Below, piece after piece: positions 45,304-54,116 of a stretch of 64,000 bases of DNA. A model generated the notes under the pieces. That model did no database searches. It was given only the letters and a program-made list of their open reading frames with translations, and was not told the DNA's origin. The DNA is from Mammaliicoccus vitulinus (GTDB lineage: Bacteria; Bacillota; Bacilli; Staphylococcales; Staphylococcaceae). Positions within the stretch are counted from its first letter, which is position 1. Every line of letters begins with the position of its first letter. Location of the stretch: positions 2,511,069-2,575,068 of the forward strand of contig NZ_CP118974.1 in assembly GCF_029024305.1 (NCBI RefSeq), read 5' to 3'. The translations under genes were made by a program, and so were the position numbers.

Positions 45304-45339
45304 AATGGCACCTCCAAAGTTTAATACGATATACCTTAT

Positions 45340-45348
45340 ATTATATCA
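45340..45348 (-). promoter_or_regulatory. Extended -10 element of the dnaX promoter
   Basis: Minus strand TGATATAAT, an extended -10 without a convincing -35 box, about 40 bases before the TTG start. Confidence 0.5.
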
Positions 45349-45376
45349 CGAATCGATACTGACTTCTTATTACAAA

Positions 45377-45910
45377 TTATTGAAAAGCTTCTGGATAATG
45401 AACAGTGCCTCTTATTTCTTTAGTAGGATGATCCCATAAGTATTTAAACATAAAGTTTTCGTCTGGAACTTCGAATGGCGTATAAATATCAAAGTCGGAA
45501 GCTATATGGTAGCCTAATTTTTGATGATACTCAGAATGACCAAGCACAACAACACCTATATAACCATTTTCATAAGCTCGATATTCTAACGCTTCTATTA
45601 ACGCTTTACCTATTCCTCTATTTTGATATTCTGGCAAAACCGAAACAGGTGCTAATGCTAATACAACATTGCTTTGTTCATCAGAATTTACTGTTACTTC
45701 TGACATCATTGCGTGACCTAGAATTTTTCCTGATTCAGTTTTTGCTACGACTTCAAGTTCTGCATTATAAGTTGGCGATTTTCGGATTTTTCCAATCAAT
45801 TCATGTTCATTTCCATCTGTATGTTCTTCACCTAAAAAAGCTTGTTTAACAACCTCTTTAGCTAGCTCATATTCCGACTCCACAATAGTACCAATTAGTA
45901 ATTGCGTCAT
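45377..45910 (-). CDS. GNAT family N-acetyltransferase (YhbS-like)
   Basis: 177-aa acetyltransferase. The motif-A acetyl-CoA loop V-L-P-E-Y-Q-N-R-G-I-G-K-A lies at about residues 96-108, and the motif-B region GHSEYHQKLGY follows. The N-terminal 30 residues resemble the YhbS family. Substrate unknown. AGGAGG lies 8 bases before the ATG. Located between the SRP RNA and dnaX. Confidence 0.87.
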   Translation of the reverse strand: MTQLLIGTIVESEYELAKEVVKQAFLGEEHTDGNEHELIGKIRKSPTYNAELEVVAKTESGKILGHAMMSEVTVNSDEQSNVVLALAPVSVLPEYQNRGIGKALIEALEYRAYENGYIGVVVLGHSEYHQKLGYHIASDFDIYTPFEVPDENFMFKYLWDHPTKEIRGTVHYPEAFQ

Positions 45911-45934
45911 GTATGATATATCCTCCTGATATAA

Positions 45935-45965
45935 GAAAAAGAGTGACCGCGGTCACTCTTTTTTT
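45935..45965 (-). terminator. Terminator after the SRP RNA
   Basis: Perfect stem AAGAGTGACC / GGTCACTCTT with U-tracts on both sides. It lies 40 bases past the RNA 3' end and just upstream of the GNAT gene's ribosome site. Confidence 0.85.
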
Positions 45966-46004
45966 GAATTTATATATAATTTAATAAGTTTTTAAAATTT
46001 AAAA

Positions 46005-46275
46005 CCGTGCACCTTTGCTTTGAACAAACATCACAAGCGTAACCTCAGTCGTTAGCTAAACTTCGGCAACCCTACGGCACATACAATGATCCACTTAATG
46101 CTGCTTCCTTCCGGACCTGACATGATTCATGGGTTTGTATTGCATAGGACCGACGTCTTCAGACACCACGTGCTGAGGGCAGACCTCACAACAATATGTC
46201 CGCGGCAAAGGAATTCAGTCCTGCATAAGCGGATTTCAAGTACAGGGAACCGCTACCTCCCCACTTAGCACGGCA
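46005..46275 (-). ncRNA. ffs: Signal recognition particle RNA, large Bacillus type with Alu domain
   Basis: The minus strand contains the universally conserved SRP helix-8 sequence GTCAGGTCCGGAAGGAAGCA. The ends pair (GCCGTGC at the 5' end with GCACGG at the 3' end). The length of about 271 nt indicates the Gram-positive form with an Alu domain, not the short 4.5S RNA. It has a promoter immediately upstream and lies upstream of dnaX, as in staphylococci. Confidence 0.95.
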
Positions 46276-46281
46276 ATTTAT

Positions 46282-46311
46282 ATAGTACAACATAACCTTT
46301 ACGTTTGGCAA
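46282..46311 (-). promoter_or_regulatory. Promoter of the SRP RNA
   Basis: Minus strand: TTGCCA, 18 bases, TACTAT, ending 7 bases before the RNA 5' end. Confidence 0.7.
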
Positions 46312-46325
46312 GGAAAAACTATTCT

Positions 46326-47057
46326 CTATGAATATGTTTTATTAATTACTCTGCGCGAAAAGTCGACAAATTTAAATTCTGTTGCAATATGTCTAGATAT
46401 ATTATATTGGAATCGCTCTGCATTATTAAGGTGCACGATTCCCCTAACTGTTGCTGTAAAAGGCGGGTCCAACTGACCAAAGTAAGCTGTTTCTTTCTCA
46501 GTCATTCTTTCAAATGTAATAGATTTATTTGAATAACTGATTTCTACATTCATTTCGTGTTCAATATATTTATAAATCGATTGTGCTGCAACTTCTTTCG
46601 TCAGTTTAGGAATAACACTACATATGAAGTAGTCCTCATCCATGATATGCACTTTATCATCTTTTGTCCTTGTTCTAATGACATGCCACAATTTATCATG
46701 ATCATTTAACTCAAGTGCATGTTTTACAATAGGCACTTCTTCAGCGCGTATTGCTTCAAGAACTTCGACTTTCGTTTCATAGTCTAAACCTAACCTTTGA
46801 TTAATCTCTTGAAAACTAATCATCTCCGAAATTGGAAATTGTATGATGTCTTCATAAATGACAACTGAACCTTTACCTTGCAACTTTTGTATATAACCTT
46901 TTTCTTGCAATAAATTCAAAGCTTTCCTTACAGTTTCTCTAGAAGTTGAATATATCTTTGTTAATTCATTTTCGGAAGGTAGTTGCTGTAAATGAGCATA
47001 TTCACCATTTATAATTTTTTCACAAATAGATTGGTAGATTTTCATATACTTGTTCAT
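46326..47057 (-). CDS. treR: Trehalose operon repressor TreR (GntR family)
   Basis: 243-aa repressor. The winged helix of the GntR type occupies residues 1-70 (QLPSENELTKIYSTSRETVRKAL), followed by a UTRA effector domain that binds trehalose-6-phosphate in homologues. It is the third gene of the tre operon, 29 bases after treC, and should bind the palindrome at 50227. Confidence 0.93.
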   Translation of the reverse strand: MNKYMKIYQSICEKIINGEYAHLQQLPSENELTKIYSTSRETVRKALNLLQEKGYIQKLQGKGSVVIYEDIIQFPISEMISFQEINQRLGLDYETKVEVLEAIRAEEVPIVKHALELNDHDKLWHVIRTRTKDDKVHIMDEDYFICSVIPKLTKEVAAQSIYKYIEHEMNVEISYSNKSITFERMTEKETAYFGQLDPPFTATVRGIVHLNNAERFQYNISRHIATEFKFVDFSRRVINKTYS

Positions 47058-47086
47058 GTGTTCACCTCTATACCTTCAAAAATAGC

Positions 47087-48730
47087 TTAATTTCCACTTA
47101 TCTTAACTACAAATGCGTCATATGGTTGTAATATATTACCTTTTAAATCGTTATTAGCGATCATGATTTCACCTTCTAAATCAATATCTTCTGGGATATC
47201 CACTGCTCTGTTAGAATAATTTGCGATAATCAACCACGTTTCATCATTCAAATGTCTTTTGTAAACAAATAAATCTGGATGTTCCATATGAAGTGGTTCT
47301 ATTTCTCCATAAGTTACAATATCATATTTATGACGGATTTGAATTAATTTTTGATACGTATAGAAGACAGACGTTTTATCTTCAAGTGCCGCTTCAACGT
47401 TAATATGCTTGTAATTTTCTGGAATTCCGATCCATGGAGTTCCTGTTGTAAACCCTGCATTATCATGATCATTCCACTGAATAGGCGTCCTTGAATTATC
47501 TCTAGATTTTTGACCGATTACTTTCATAATCAGTTCTTCATCCATACCACGATTTTTTAATAGTTTATATGCATTAAGTGACTCAACATCTCTATATTGA
47601 TTGATATCCGTAAACTTAGGATCCGTCATCCCAATTTCTTCACCTTGATATATATACGGCGTGCCTTGTAACATGTGTAACGATATTGCCAACATCTTAC
47701 TAGACTTCACTCTATCCTCTTCAGTTGTATCATTACCAAACCTCGTCACAACTCTAGGTTGATCATGATTACACCAGAATATCGCATTCCACCCGTTACC
47801 TTTAGCGATATTTACTTGCCATTCCATTAAAATACGCTTCAATTCAAGAAAATCAAATCTCATGTCCGACCACTTTTCACCATTCTTATAGTCTACTTTT
47901 AAATGATGAAAATTAAATACACTGCTTAACTCATGACGCTCAGGATTTGTATACTTAATACAATGTTCTATTGTCGTTGATGACATTTCCCCAACCGTCA
48001 TAATATCTTTATCACCAAAAGTCTGTTTGTTCAGCTCTTGTAAATATTCATGAACTTTCGGACCATCTGTATAAAATTCTTTCCCGATTGCTTTAGAATT
48101 TTCGAATGCACCTTTAGATATGAGGTTAATCACATCAAATCTAAAACCATCGACACCAAAATCGATCCAATAATTGAGCATTTCATAAATCTCGGATTTA
48201 AGCTTGTCGTTCTCCCAGTTTAAATCAGCTTGAGATACATCGAACAATCTCAAATAATAGCTTTCAGTTTGTTCATCATAAGTCCATGCATTACCACCAA
48301 ATTTAGACTCCCAGTTTGTTGGCGGCTCGTCTTTAGAACCTTCTTTCCAAATGTAATAATCTCGATAAGGATTGTCTTTTGATTTACGAGACTCTACAAA
48401 CCAACGATGAGCTGTGGACGTATGGTTAATCACGATATCTAACATAACTTTAATACCTAATCGATGTGCTTCATTGAGTAGCTTTTCAACATCTTCTTTA
48501 GTTCCAAAATCAGGATTAATTTGATAGTAATCACTAATATCATAGCCATTGTCATTCATTGGCGACTCATATATTGGCGTTAACCAAACATAATCGACAC
48601 CTAACGTTTGTAAATAAGGTAACTTTTCAATAATCCCTTGTAAGTCCCCTTGTCCATTTCCAGTCGTATCATTAAATGATTTTGGATACACTTGATAAAC
48701 GACAGACTTTTTCCAATCTGAAACCGCCAT
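47087..48730 (-). CDS. treC: Trehalose-6-phosphate hydrolase (GH13)
   Basis: 547-aa alpha-amylase-family enzyme splitting trehalose-6-phosphate into glucose and glucose-6-phosphate. GH13 motifs are in order: DIVINHTS, GFRFDVINL with the nucleophile Asp near 199, VGEMS with the acid Glu, and NHDQPR. Intracellular, no signal peptide. It lies 22 bases after treP. Confidence 0.95.
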   Translation of the reverse strand: MAVSDWKKSVVYQVYPKSFNDTTGNGQGDLQGIIEKLPYLQTLGVDYVWLTPIYESPMNDNGYDISDYYQINPDFGTKEDVEKLLNEAHRLGIKVMLDIVINHTSTAHRWFVESRKSKDNPYRDYYIWKEGSKDEPPTNWESKFGGNAWTYDEQTESYYLRLFDVSQADLNWENDKLKSEIYEMLNYWIDFGVDGFRFDVINLISKGAFENSKAIGKEFYTDGPKVHEYLQELNKQTFGDKDIMTVGEMSSTTIEHCIKYTNPERHELSSVFNFHHLKVDYKNGEKWSDMRFDFLELKRILMEWQVNIAKGNGWNAIFWCNHDQPRVVTRFGNDTTEEDRVKSSKMLAISLHMLQGTPYIYQGEEIGMTDPKFTDINQYRDVESLNAYKLLKNRGMDEELIMKVIGQKSRDNSRTPIQWNDHDNAGFTTGTPWIGIPENYKHINVEAALEDKTSVFYTYQKLIQIRHKYDIVTYGEIEPLHMEHPDLFVYKRHLNDETWLIIANYSNRAVDIPEDIDLEGEIMIANNDLKGNILQPYDAFVVKISGN

Positions 48731-48752
48731 ATTGATAAACTCCTTTTATTAA

Positions 48753-50189
48753 TTATTCTTTTACCATTTCTTTCGCTTTTTCTTGTGCAAAGTTCGAAAG
48801 TACAACGGTTAGTATAGCTGGTAACACCATAGCTATCAATGTCGCAATACCGAACACGCTCCAATACTCTCTTTGAATCGAGATGATTGCAGGTACGCCA
48901 CCAACACCCACGCTACCTAACACTTTATTAGCTCCAATAAATGCACCTAATAAACTAGATGAAATAATTGCTGCGAAGAATGGGTATTTCAATGGTAAGT
49001 TGACACCGAACATCGCTGGTTCAGTAACACCTAGGAATGCTGAAATACCTGAAGTAACAGCCAAACCTTGTTCTTTAGCCATTTTACGTTTTTTGTATAC
49101 TAACCAAGCACCAAATGCTGCTGAACCTTGACAAATATTTGAAATCGCAACAATCGGCCATAAATAAGTGCCGCCTAAAGGACTTCCCATCAGTTGGAAA
49201 TCTACTGCTAAGAACATATGATGTAAACCTGTAATAACAAGTGGTGCATAGAATAATCCATACACTGCTCCGCCTAACCAACCAGCACTGTCAAAGATCG
49301 CTTTAATACCATCCGTAATCAGTGTACCTAAGCCTAGCGCTAAAGGTCCAATTACAATAAATGCTAAGAATCCAGTAATTAATAGTGCTACTGGTCCAAC
49401 GACTAACATCTTGATTGAATCATGAACACGTTTTGTGAGGAATTTCTCTATCACTGATAATACCCAAGTTGCGAATAGTATAGGTAATACTTGCCCTTGA
49501 TAATTTAATTGTTTAATTTCCAAACCGAACATGTGCCACACAGGTATCTCACTTGATTTACCGCCACCTAAGTCATATTGAGAAGCAAGTTGTGGATGTA
49601 ATAAGATTAAACCTAATACTAAACCTAAAATCGGACTACCTCCAAACACACGCATTGCTGACCAACCAATTAAAGCTGGCAAAAAGATAAACGCGGTACT
49701 TGCGATAACGTTAATAATATTTGCGAAATCTGCTAACCAAGCATATTGTTCAACAAGTGGTTGAGCACCAAACAAATTTTTCGCTGTTAACACATTGTTT
49801 AAACCTAAGAGTAAACCAGCCGTAACGATGGCTGGAAGAATCGGAATAAACACATCACCTAGCAACTTAATTAAACGTTGAAATGGATTCATTTTTTGTT
49901 CTGACGCTTTCTTCACATCATCTTTCGAACTTTCTTCAACACCCGTTTCTTCTTGAAAAATTTTATACGCTTCATCAACAGTTCCTTGACCAATTACAAT
50001 TTGAAATTGGTTATTCGCTGCAAAAGACCCCTTAACTAATTCAATTTCGTCTAACGCATCTTTATCAACCTTACTTTCGTCATTTAATACTAATCGTAAG
50101 CGTGTCACACAATGTGTTGCTGCGTCGACATTGTCTTGTCCACCTATAGCATCAATGATCCGTCTAATATCTTCTCTCTTCACAGCCAT
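48753..50189 (-). CDS. treP: Trehalose-specific PTS enzyme IIBC
   Basis: 478-aa membrane transporter that phosphorylates trehalose during uptake. The IIB domain (residues 1-85) has its phospho-cysteine in ATHCVTRLRLVL. The IIC domain has about 10 membrane helices from residue 105. No IIA domain is present, so a glucose-type IIA must act in trans. The start ATG at 50187-50189 (MAVKRE) has GGGGAG nine bases upstream. The longer frame above it overlaps the operator and promoter. Confidence 0.94.
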   Translation of the reverse strand: MAVKREDIRRIIDAIGGQDNVDAATHCVTRLRLVLNDESKVDKDALDEIELVKGSFAANNQFQIVIGQGTVDEAYKIFQEETGVEESSKDDVKKASEQKMNPFQRLIKLLGDVFIPILPAIVTAGLLLGLNNVLTAKNLFGAQPLVEQYAWLADFANIINVIASTAFIFLPALIGWSAMRVFGGSPILGLVLGLILLHPQLASQYDLGGGKSSEIPVWHMFGLEIKQLNYQGQVLPILFATWVLSVIEKFLTKRVHDSIKMLVVGPVALLITGFLAFIVIGPLALGLGTLITDGIKAIFDSAGWLGGAVYGLFYAPLVITGLHHMFLAVDFQLMGSPLGGTYLWPIVAISNICQGSAAFGAWLVYKKRKMAKEQGLAVTSGISAFLGVTEPAMFGVNLPLKYPFFAAIISSSLLGAFIGANKVLGSVGVGGVPAIISIQREYWSVFGIATLIAMVLPAILTVVLSNFAQEKAKEMVKE

Positions 50190-50220
50190 TGAACTCACTC
50201 CCCTATATTTATTTAACTGA

Positions 50221-50249
50221 ATTACAACTTGTATATACAAGTATGTAAA
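50221..50249 (-). promoter_or_regulatory. Promoter of treP-treC-treR
   Basis: Minus strand: TTTACA (50244-50249), 17-base spacer, TGTAAT (50221-50226). The spacer consists almost entirely of the TreR palindrome. Confidence 0.78.
50227..50242. promoter_or_regulatory. TreR operator
   Basis: Perfect 16-bp palindrome ACTTGTATATACAAGT lying between -35 and -10. Its core TTGTATATACAA is of the type described as the tre operator in B. subtilis, so repression by steric block is expected. Confidence 0.85.
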
Positions 50250-50257
50250 GGCTTACA
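50244..50257. promoter_or_regulatory. Catabolite-response element (CcpA site)
   Basis: TGTAAAGGCTTACA is a 14-bp palindrome matching the cre consensus TGWAANCGNTNWCA at all but one position. It overlaps the -35 box of treP, so it would repress trehalose use when glucose is present. Confidence 0.6.
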
Positions 50258-50308
50258 ATTAATATTACATTTATAATGTAGTATGATTATATAAAGGAGG
50301 TTTTATAT

Positions 50309-51055
50309 ATGTCTTTTTTAACTCATGAATTCATAGATCACGAAGAGGTTTCAGTCGAATTCGCTAATGAAAGTTCTACGATTTTTACAAACCATCATCA
50401 CGAAAAAATATTTGAATCCGCAAGTTTAATTAAATTGCCGATTATGATTTATATTTTTGACCATACAACCCAAGAAGAGCGACAAGCGCAAATTAAACTA
50501 TCCAATATAGTTGGTGGTAGTGGCGTATTGCAAAAAATGAACATTGAACATTTAAGTATTAAAGATTTAATCTACCTCATGATTGTTGTATCTGATAATA
50601 CGGCTACAAATACTTTAATTCATTATTTTGGCCTTCAACATATCAATTTATTTATAAGTGAAACACTTCGCACTGAACATACCGAACTCAATCGCTTTAT
50701 GATGGATGAACATGCCATTCTTGAAGGTAAACAAAACATTACGACAGCACAAGACATGATCACAATACTTCGCTATATATCACAACACGAAGACAAGAAA
50801 GAAATGATGGACATTATGTATAATCAACATTTAAACGACAAAGTTTCAATTTATAAATCTTTCTATGAAGACACACTTTCTTTTTATTCAAAAACTGGTG
50901 AATATGGCAATGTTGTAAATGATGTGGGCATCATCCAACACGAACACGATTTATATTATTATTGCTTTTTATCCAACACAAATAAACCCAAAAAAGTGAT
51001 CGACTTCTCTCACCAATTTGGGTCATATATTATTCAATCTATTTTAAAAATCTGA
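50309..51055 (+). CDS. Cytoplasmic serine hydrolase with class A beta-lactamase fold
   Basis: 248-aa protein with the three penicilloyl-serine-transferase motifs: S39-L-I-K42, S95-D-N97 and K195-T-G197, plus GGSGVL (69-74), all in class A order and spacing. There is no signal peptide or lipobox, so it should stay in the cytoplasm. In the omega-loop region the sequence is E123-H-T-E126-L-N128, so the general-base Glu166 equivalent (ExxLN) is displaced or absent. It faces the ykfC gene convergently, with stop codons overlapping by 12 bases. AAAGGAGG lies 9 bases before the start. A peptidase or amidase acting on muropeptides is the inferred role. A true beta-lactamase is less likely. Confidence 0.85.
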   Translation: MSFLTHEFIDHEEVSVEFANESSTIFTNHHHEKIFESASLIKLPIMIYIFDHTTQEERQAQIKLSNIVGGSGVLQKMNIEHLSIKDLIYLMIVVSDNTATNTLIHYFGLQHINLFISETLRTEHTELNRFMMDEHAILEGKQNITTAQDMITILRYISQHEDKKEMMDIMYNQHLNDKVSIYKSFYEDTLSFYSKTGEYGNVVNDVGIIQHEHDLYYYCFLSNTNKPKKVIDFSHQFGSYIIQSILKI

Positions 51056-51952
51056 TAACCTAGCTGCTTTTGCGAGTATTTTTTGATAATAACTACCTGT
51101 TATTTTGACAATTTCAATACTTTTCGGGGTATGCGGTGCATGAATCATCATGTCTTCACCCATGTATATACCAACATGTGACAAGAAACCATTCTCTTCA
51201 GGCTTACTAAAAAATAGTAAGTCTCCCGGTTCGAAATTTTTTGACTCAATTGAAACATCTTTCATTGCTTCATATTGTTCATCCGCATCTCGAGGTATAT
51301 AGAAATTTTGACTTTTATACATTTGAAAACAAAGTCCCGAGCAATCATATCCATAACTAGACATGCCTCCCCATAGATAAGGTAAGTCTATAAAGCGTTT
51401 GGCATTTTCAATAACGCCTTGCATCGTTCCCGTTTGGAAATTGCCGTTTTCATCGCTAAATTCAACGTCGTTAGAATGGATTAAGCCTTTACCTTCAGGT
51501 GTGTCTACTTCAACATATTCATCTTCACCTTTCGTTACAGGCAACACCGTATTGAACGAAAGAATTTGCTTTGTAGTAAAATCTAAATTAAACAAAGTTG
51601 ATTTAGGTACTATAACACGTAATTTTTGATGTGCTTTATAATCTTTCATTTCGCCTAACTGACTAGAAGGTATAAAGCCAGGGTAACCCTTTGGATGTTG
51701 TTTCGAAGGTTGCTCTATACATAACACATGACTCCAGCCATCTTGTTCTTCTATTACTTCAACCATTTCTCCATACAATACTTGAGTATCTATTCTACTA
51801 TCTTCTGTAAACGACAACTTTTGTGCCAAATTCAGTTCTAGTAACCATCTTTGAATATCAGCTGGGTACATGATGCCATCTCTATCAATATCTCTAGCTT
51901 TATCAATATTTCTCCATATGGTCCCTACATTTACTCTACAATATTTCTTCAT
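51044..51952 (-). CDS. Gamma-D-glutamyl-L-diamino-acid endopeptidase, NlpC/P60 (YkfC-like)
   Basis: 302-aa enzyme with SH3-like domains (residues 1-165) followed by an NlpC/P60 catalytic domain. Catalytic Cys204 is in GYDCSGLC, His259 in LSHVGIYMG and His271 in MMIHAP. YkfC-type enzymes cut between D-Glu and the diamino acid of free murein peptides, releasing L-Ala-gamma-D-Glu. No signal peptide is evident, fitting cytoplasmic recycling. The start overlaps the epimerase gene by 4 bases (ATGA). Confidence 0.88.
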   Translation of the reverse strand: MKKYCRVNVGTIWRNIDKARDIDRDGIMYPADIQRWLLELNLAQKLSFTEDSRIDTQVLYGEMVEVIEEQDGWSHVLCIEQPSKQHPKGYPGFIPSSQLGEMKDYKAHQKLRVIVPKSTLFNLDFTTKQILSFNTVLPVTKGEDEYVEVDTPEGKGLIHSNDVEFSDENGNFQTGTMQGVIENAKRFIDLPYLWGGMSSYGYDCSGLCFQMYKSQNFYIPRDADEQYEAMKDVSIESKNFEPGDLLFFSKPEENGFLSHVGIYMGEDMMIHAPHTPKSIEIVKITGSYYQKILAKAARLSDF

Positions 51953-53049
51953 GTTCGCACCTTCTTGTATAAAGATTTTCTATCTATCCCTAAACCGAAT
52001 CCTTCTGAAGCCTTCACTTTAGCACCTTCATAAACGATACCACCTTCAACTTGCCTTTCAACCACCATTAATGGTGCATCAAAATCCACACGGCTTACTT
52101 GTTTAGCAGCTAAACTAAAATGTAAAGCAGCGGTTACAGAAACATGCGTCTCTATCATACATCCAACCATGCAAGATATACCTTCATCTTGAGCAATATC
52201 ATGTATTTTTAAAGCTTGATGTAGGCCACCAGTCTTCATCAACTTAATATTCCACAAATTATTTGCGCCTACTTCTACTAATCGACGCGCATCATAAGTG
52301 CTAAACAAACTTTCATCTACCATTAAAGGTATGTTAAATTGCTTTGTTAAAGCACCTAGAATAGTATATTCATAACGTCCAACAGGTTGTTCGATACTTT
52401 CAATTTTCAAGTCAGCTTCATCAAAATGTTTCAAGGCATGTCGCGCGCCTTTTTCATCCCAAGCTTGATTAGCGTCCGCGCTCAATATGACATCACTAGG
52501 CAACGAAGATCTCAATGCTTTCAGTCTACTTAAATCTGTTTCGACATTGTCTTTCCCCACTTTTATCTTCAAATGATTAAAACCTTCATCGACATATTTC
52601 AATCCATCTTCCACCATTTCAACAGCTTCATTCAAACTGACCGTATAGCATGTCTCTAACGTTTTATTTCCCGGGTTATGATTGATGTACTTATATAAAG
52701 GCAATTCTGCTTCTTGAGATAATAAGTCATAAAGCGCTATATCTATTGCTGCTTTTGCACTTGTATTACCGACAATGACTTGCTGTACTTCGTCTAATAA
52801 CTTCACTGTTAAATGCTTATTAATTAATAATGGCTTAAATACTTCTTCAATTGCGGCTTCAATTCCACCTTTAGTATCACCTGTAATAACATATGTAGGT
52901 ACAGCTTCGCCAACACCTATAACATCATCATAATTTGTTTCGATAAAAACATATATACTTTCTATTACTTCTACTGTTCTTAAAGCTGTTTTGAATGGTT
53001 TCTTCAAAGGTGTTCCATATCTATAGTATTTAATATCTGTTATAAACAT
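51949..53049 (-). CDS. L-Ala-D/L-Glu epimerase (enolase superfamily, YkfB-like)
   Basis: 366-aa dipeptide epimerase. Active-site residues of the muconate-lactonising subgroup are visible: K161-x-K163, metal ligands D192, E220 and D245, and K269. The D322-F-D324 motif binds the dipeptide amino group and is diagnostic of Ala-Glu epimerases. It converts L-Ala-D-Glu to L-Ala-L-Glu so that a normal dipeptidase can degrade it. Placed 12 bases after the carboxypeptidase gene. Confidence 0.9.
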   Translation of the reverse strand: MFITDIKYYRYGTPLKKPFKTALRTVEVIESIYVFIETNYDDVIGVGEAVPTYVITGDTKGGIEAAIEEVFKPLLINKHLTVKLLDEVQQVIVGNTSAKAAIDIALYDLLSQEAELPLYKYINHNPGNKTLETCYTVSLNEAVEMVEDGLKYVDEGFNHLKIKVGKDNVETDLSRLKALRSSLPSDVILSADANQAWDEKGARHALKHFDEADLKIESIEQPVGRYEYTILGALTKQFNIPLMVDESLFSTYDARRLVEVGANNLWNIKLMKTGGLHQALKIHDIAQDEGISCMVGCMIETHVSVTAALHFSLAAKQVSRVDFDAPLMVVERQVEGGIVYEGAKVKASEGFGLGIDRKSLYKKVRT

Positions 53050-53061
53050 ATAACTGCCCCT

Positions 53062-53985
53062 TTATTCTATATTTACACCTGATGCTATGTTCAGCACTTT
53101 TTGATCGACATCTAACGTTGCTTTTGTTCCAAATGGTATCGCAAAATGAGGCGTACAATGACCGATGTTCAAATCAAATGCTGCAGGTTTATTCAATCGT
53201 GTGATAAAAAAGTCTAAAACTTCTTTCATCGTTAACGATTTATTAGGATTTTTAGGTTTACTATTTGTAAATGGCCCAATGATAAATCCAATTGCATCAT
53301 CTAATTTCCCTGCCGACTTTAATTGTTGAAGGAAACCATCAATCTTATACGGCTCTTCTCCTATATCTTCAATAAATAGAATCTTTCCCTTTGTATCAAT
53401 TTCGTATGAAGTGCCTAAACTAGAAACTAAGAGCGATAAACATCCCCCAACTATTTCACCTTCAACTCGACCCGATACGAGAGGTTCGAAAGTTAATTGA
53501 TCAGTTGGATATGAAATATCTTTACCATCGAATAACTGTTCAAAGCTTTTTAAAGATATTTCATTATAAGCATCACCTATATCGGAAGCAATCATTGGTC
53601 CTTGATATGTAATCAATCCCGTTTGTTGTCTAATAGCGTTATGCAAACACGTTATGTCACTATAACCCCAAATGATTTTAGGATGTTTCTTAACAAGCTC
53701 ATAATCAATGCGTTCTACAATCCGAGGTGTCCCATATCCTCCACATGCACATATGATACCTTTAACTTCATCATCCCTTAACATGTCATGTAAACTTTGT
53801 AATCTCTCTTCGTCCGTTCCTGCTAAATGACCATAAATTTGATCAATATTATTCGCCAACTTAAATTTAACTTGATATCGCGCTTCTAAACGTTCTAAAC
53901 CATTCTTTAAATGTTGTTGATTAGGCGGGCTCGCTAATGCTACTACACCTAATACATCTCCCCGTTTTAATCCCTTTGCTTTCAT
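53062..53985 (-). CDS. LD-carboxypeptidase, S66 family (YkfA-like)
   Basis: 307-aa enzyme with the nucleophile Ser109 in IWGYSDIT and the catalytic His276 in NIGHCTPHFAIPFG. S66 enzymes remove the terminal D-Ala from cytoplasmic murein tetrapeptides. First gene of the three-gene recycling operon, with a promoter just upstream. Its ribosome site AAAGG is modest and 10 bases from the ATG. Confidence 0.9.
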   Translation of the reverse strand: MKAKGLKRGDVLGVVALASPPNQQHLKNGLERLEARYQVKFKLANNIDQIYGHLAGTDEERLQSLHDMLRDDEVKGIICACGGYGTPRIVERIDYELVKKHPKIIWGYSDITCLHNAIRQQTGLITYQGPMIASDIGDAYNEISLKSFEQLFDGKDISYPTDQLTFEPLVSGRVEGEIVGGCLSLLVSSLGTSYEIDTKGKILFIEDIGEEPYKIDGFLQQLKSAGKLDDAIGFIIGPFTNSKPKNPNKSLTMKEVLDFFITRLNKPAAFDLNIGHCTPHFAIPFGTKATLDVDQKVLNIASGVNIE

Positions 53986-54016
53986 TTAGACACGACCTTT
54001 ATCAGAATATTCTTAT

Positions 54017-54047
54017 ATTATAGCAAAGTTATAAAACATTTGTACAA
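54017..54047 (-). promoter_or_regulatory. Possible promoter of the murein-peptide recycling operon
   Basis: Minus strand: TTGTAC, 19-base spacer, TATAAT, about 30 bases upstream of the LD-carboxypeptidase start. The spacing is wide. Confidence 0.45.
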
Positions 54048-54049
54048 AA

Positions 54050-54086
54050 CAAAAAGCGCTACCTACAAATGTAGGTAGCGCTTTTC
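54050..54086 (-). terminator. Terminator after tRNA-Ser
   Basis: Perfect 12-bp stem AGCGCTACCTAC / GTAGGTAGCGCT with an AAAT loop, and U-tracts on both sides. Confidence 0.88.
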
Positions 54087-54116
54087 TATATATTAGTCTT
54101 GGAATTTTAAAAATAA

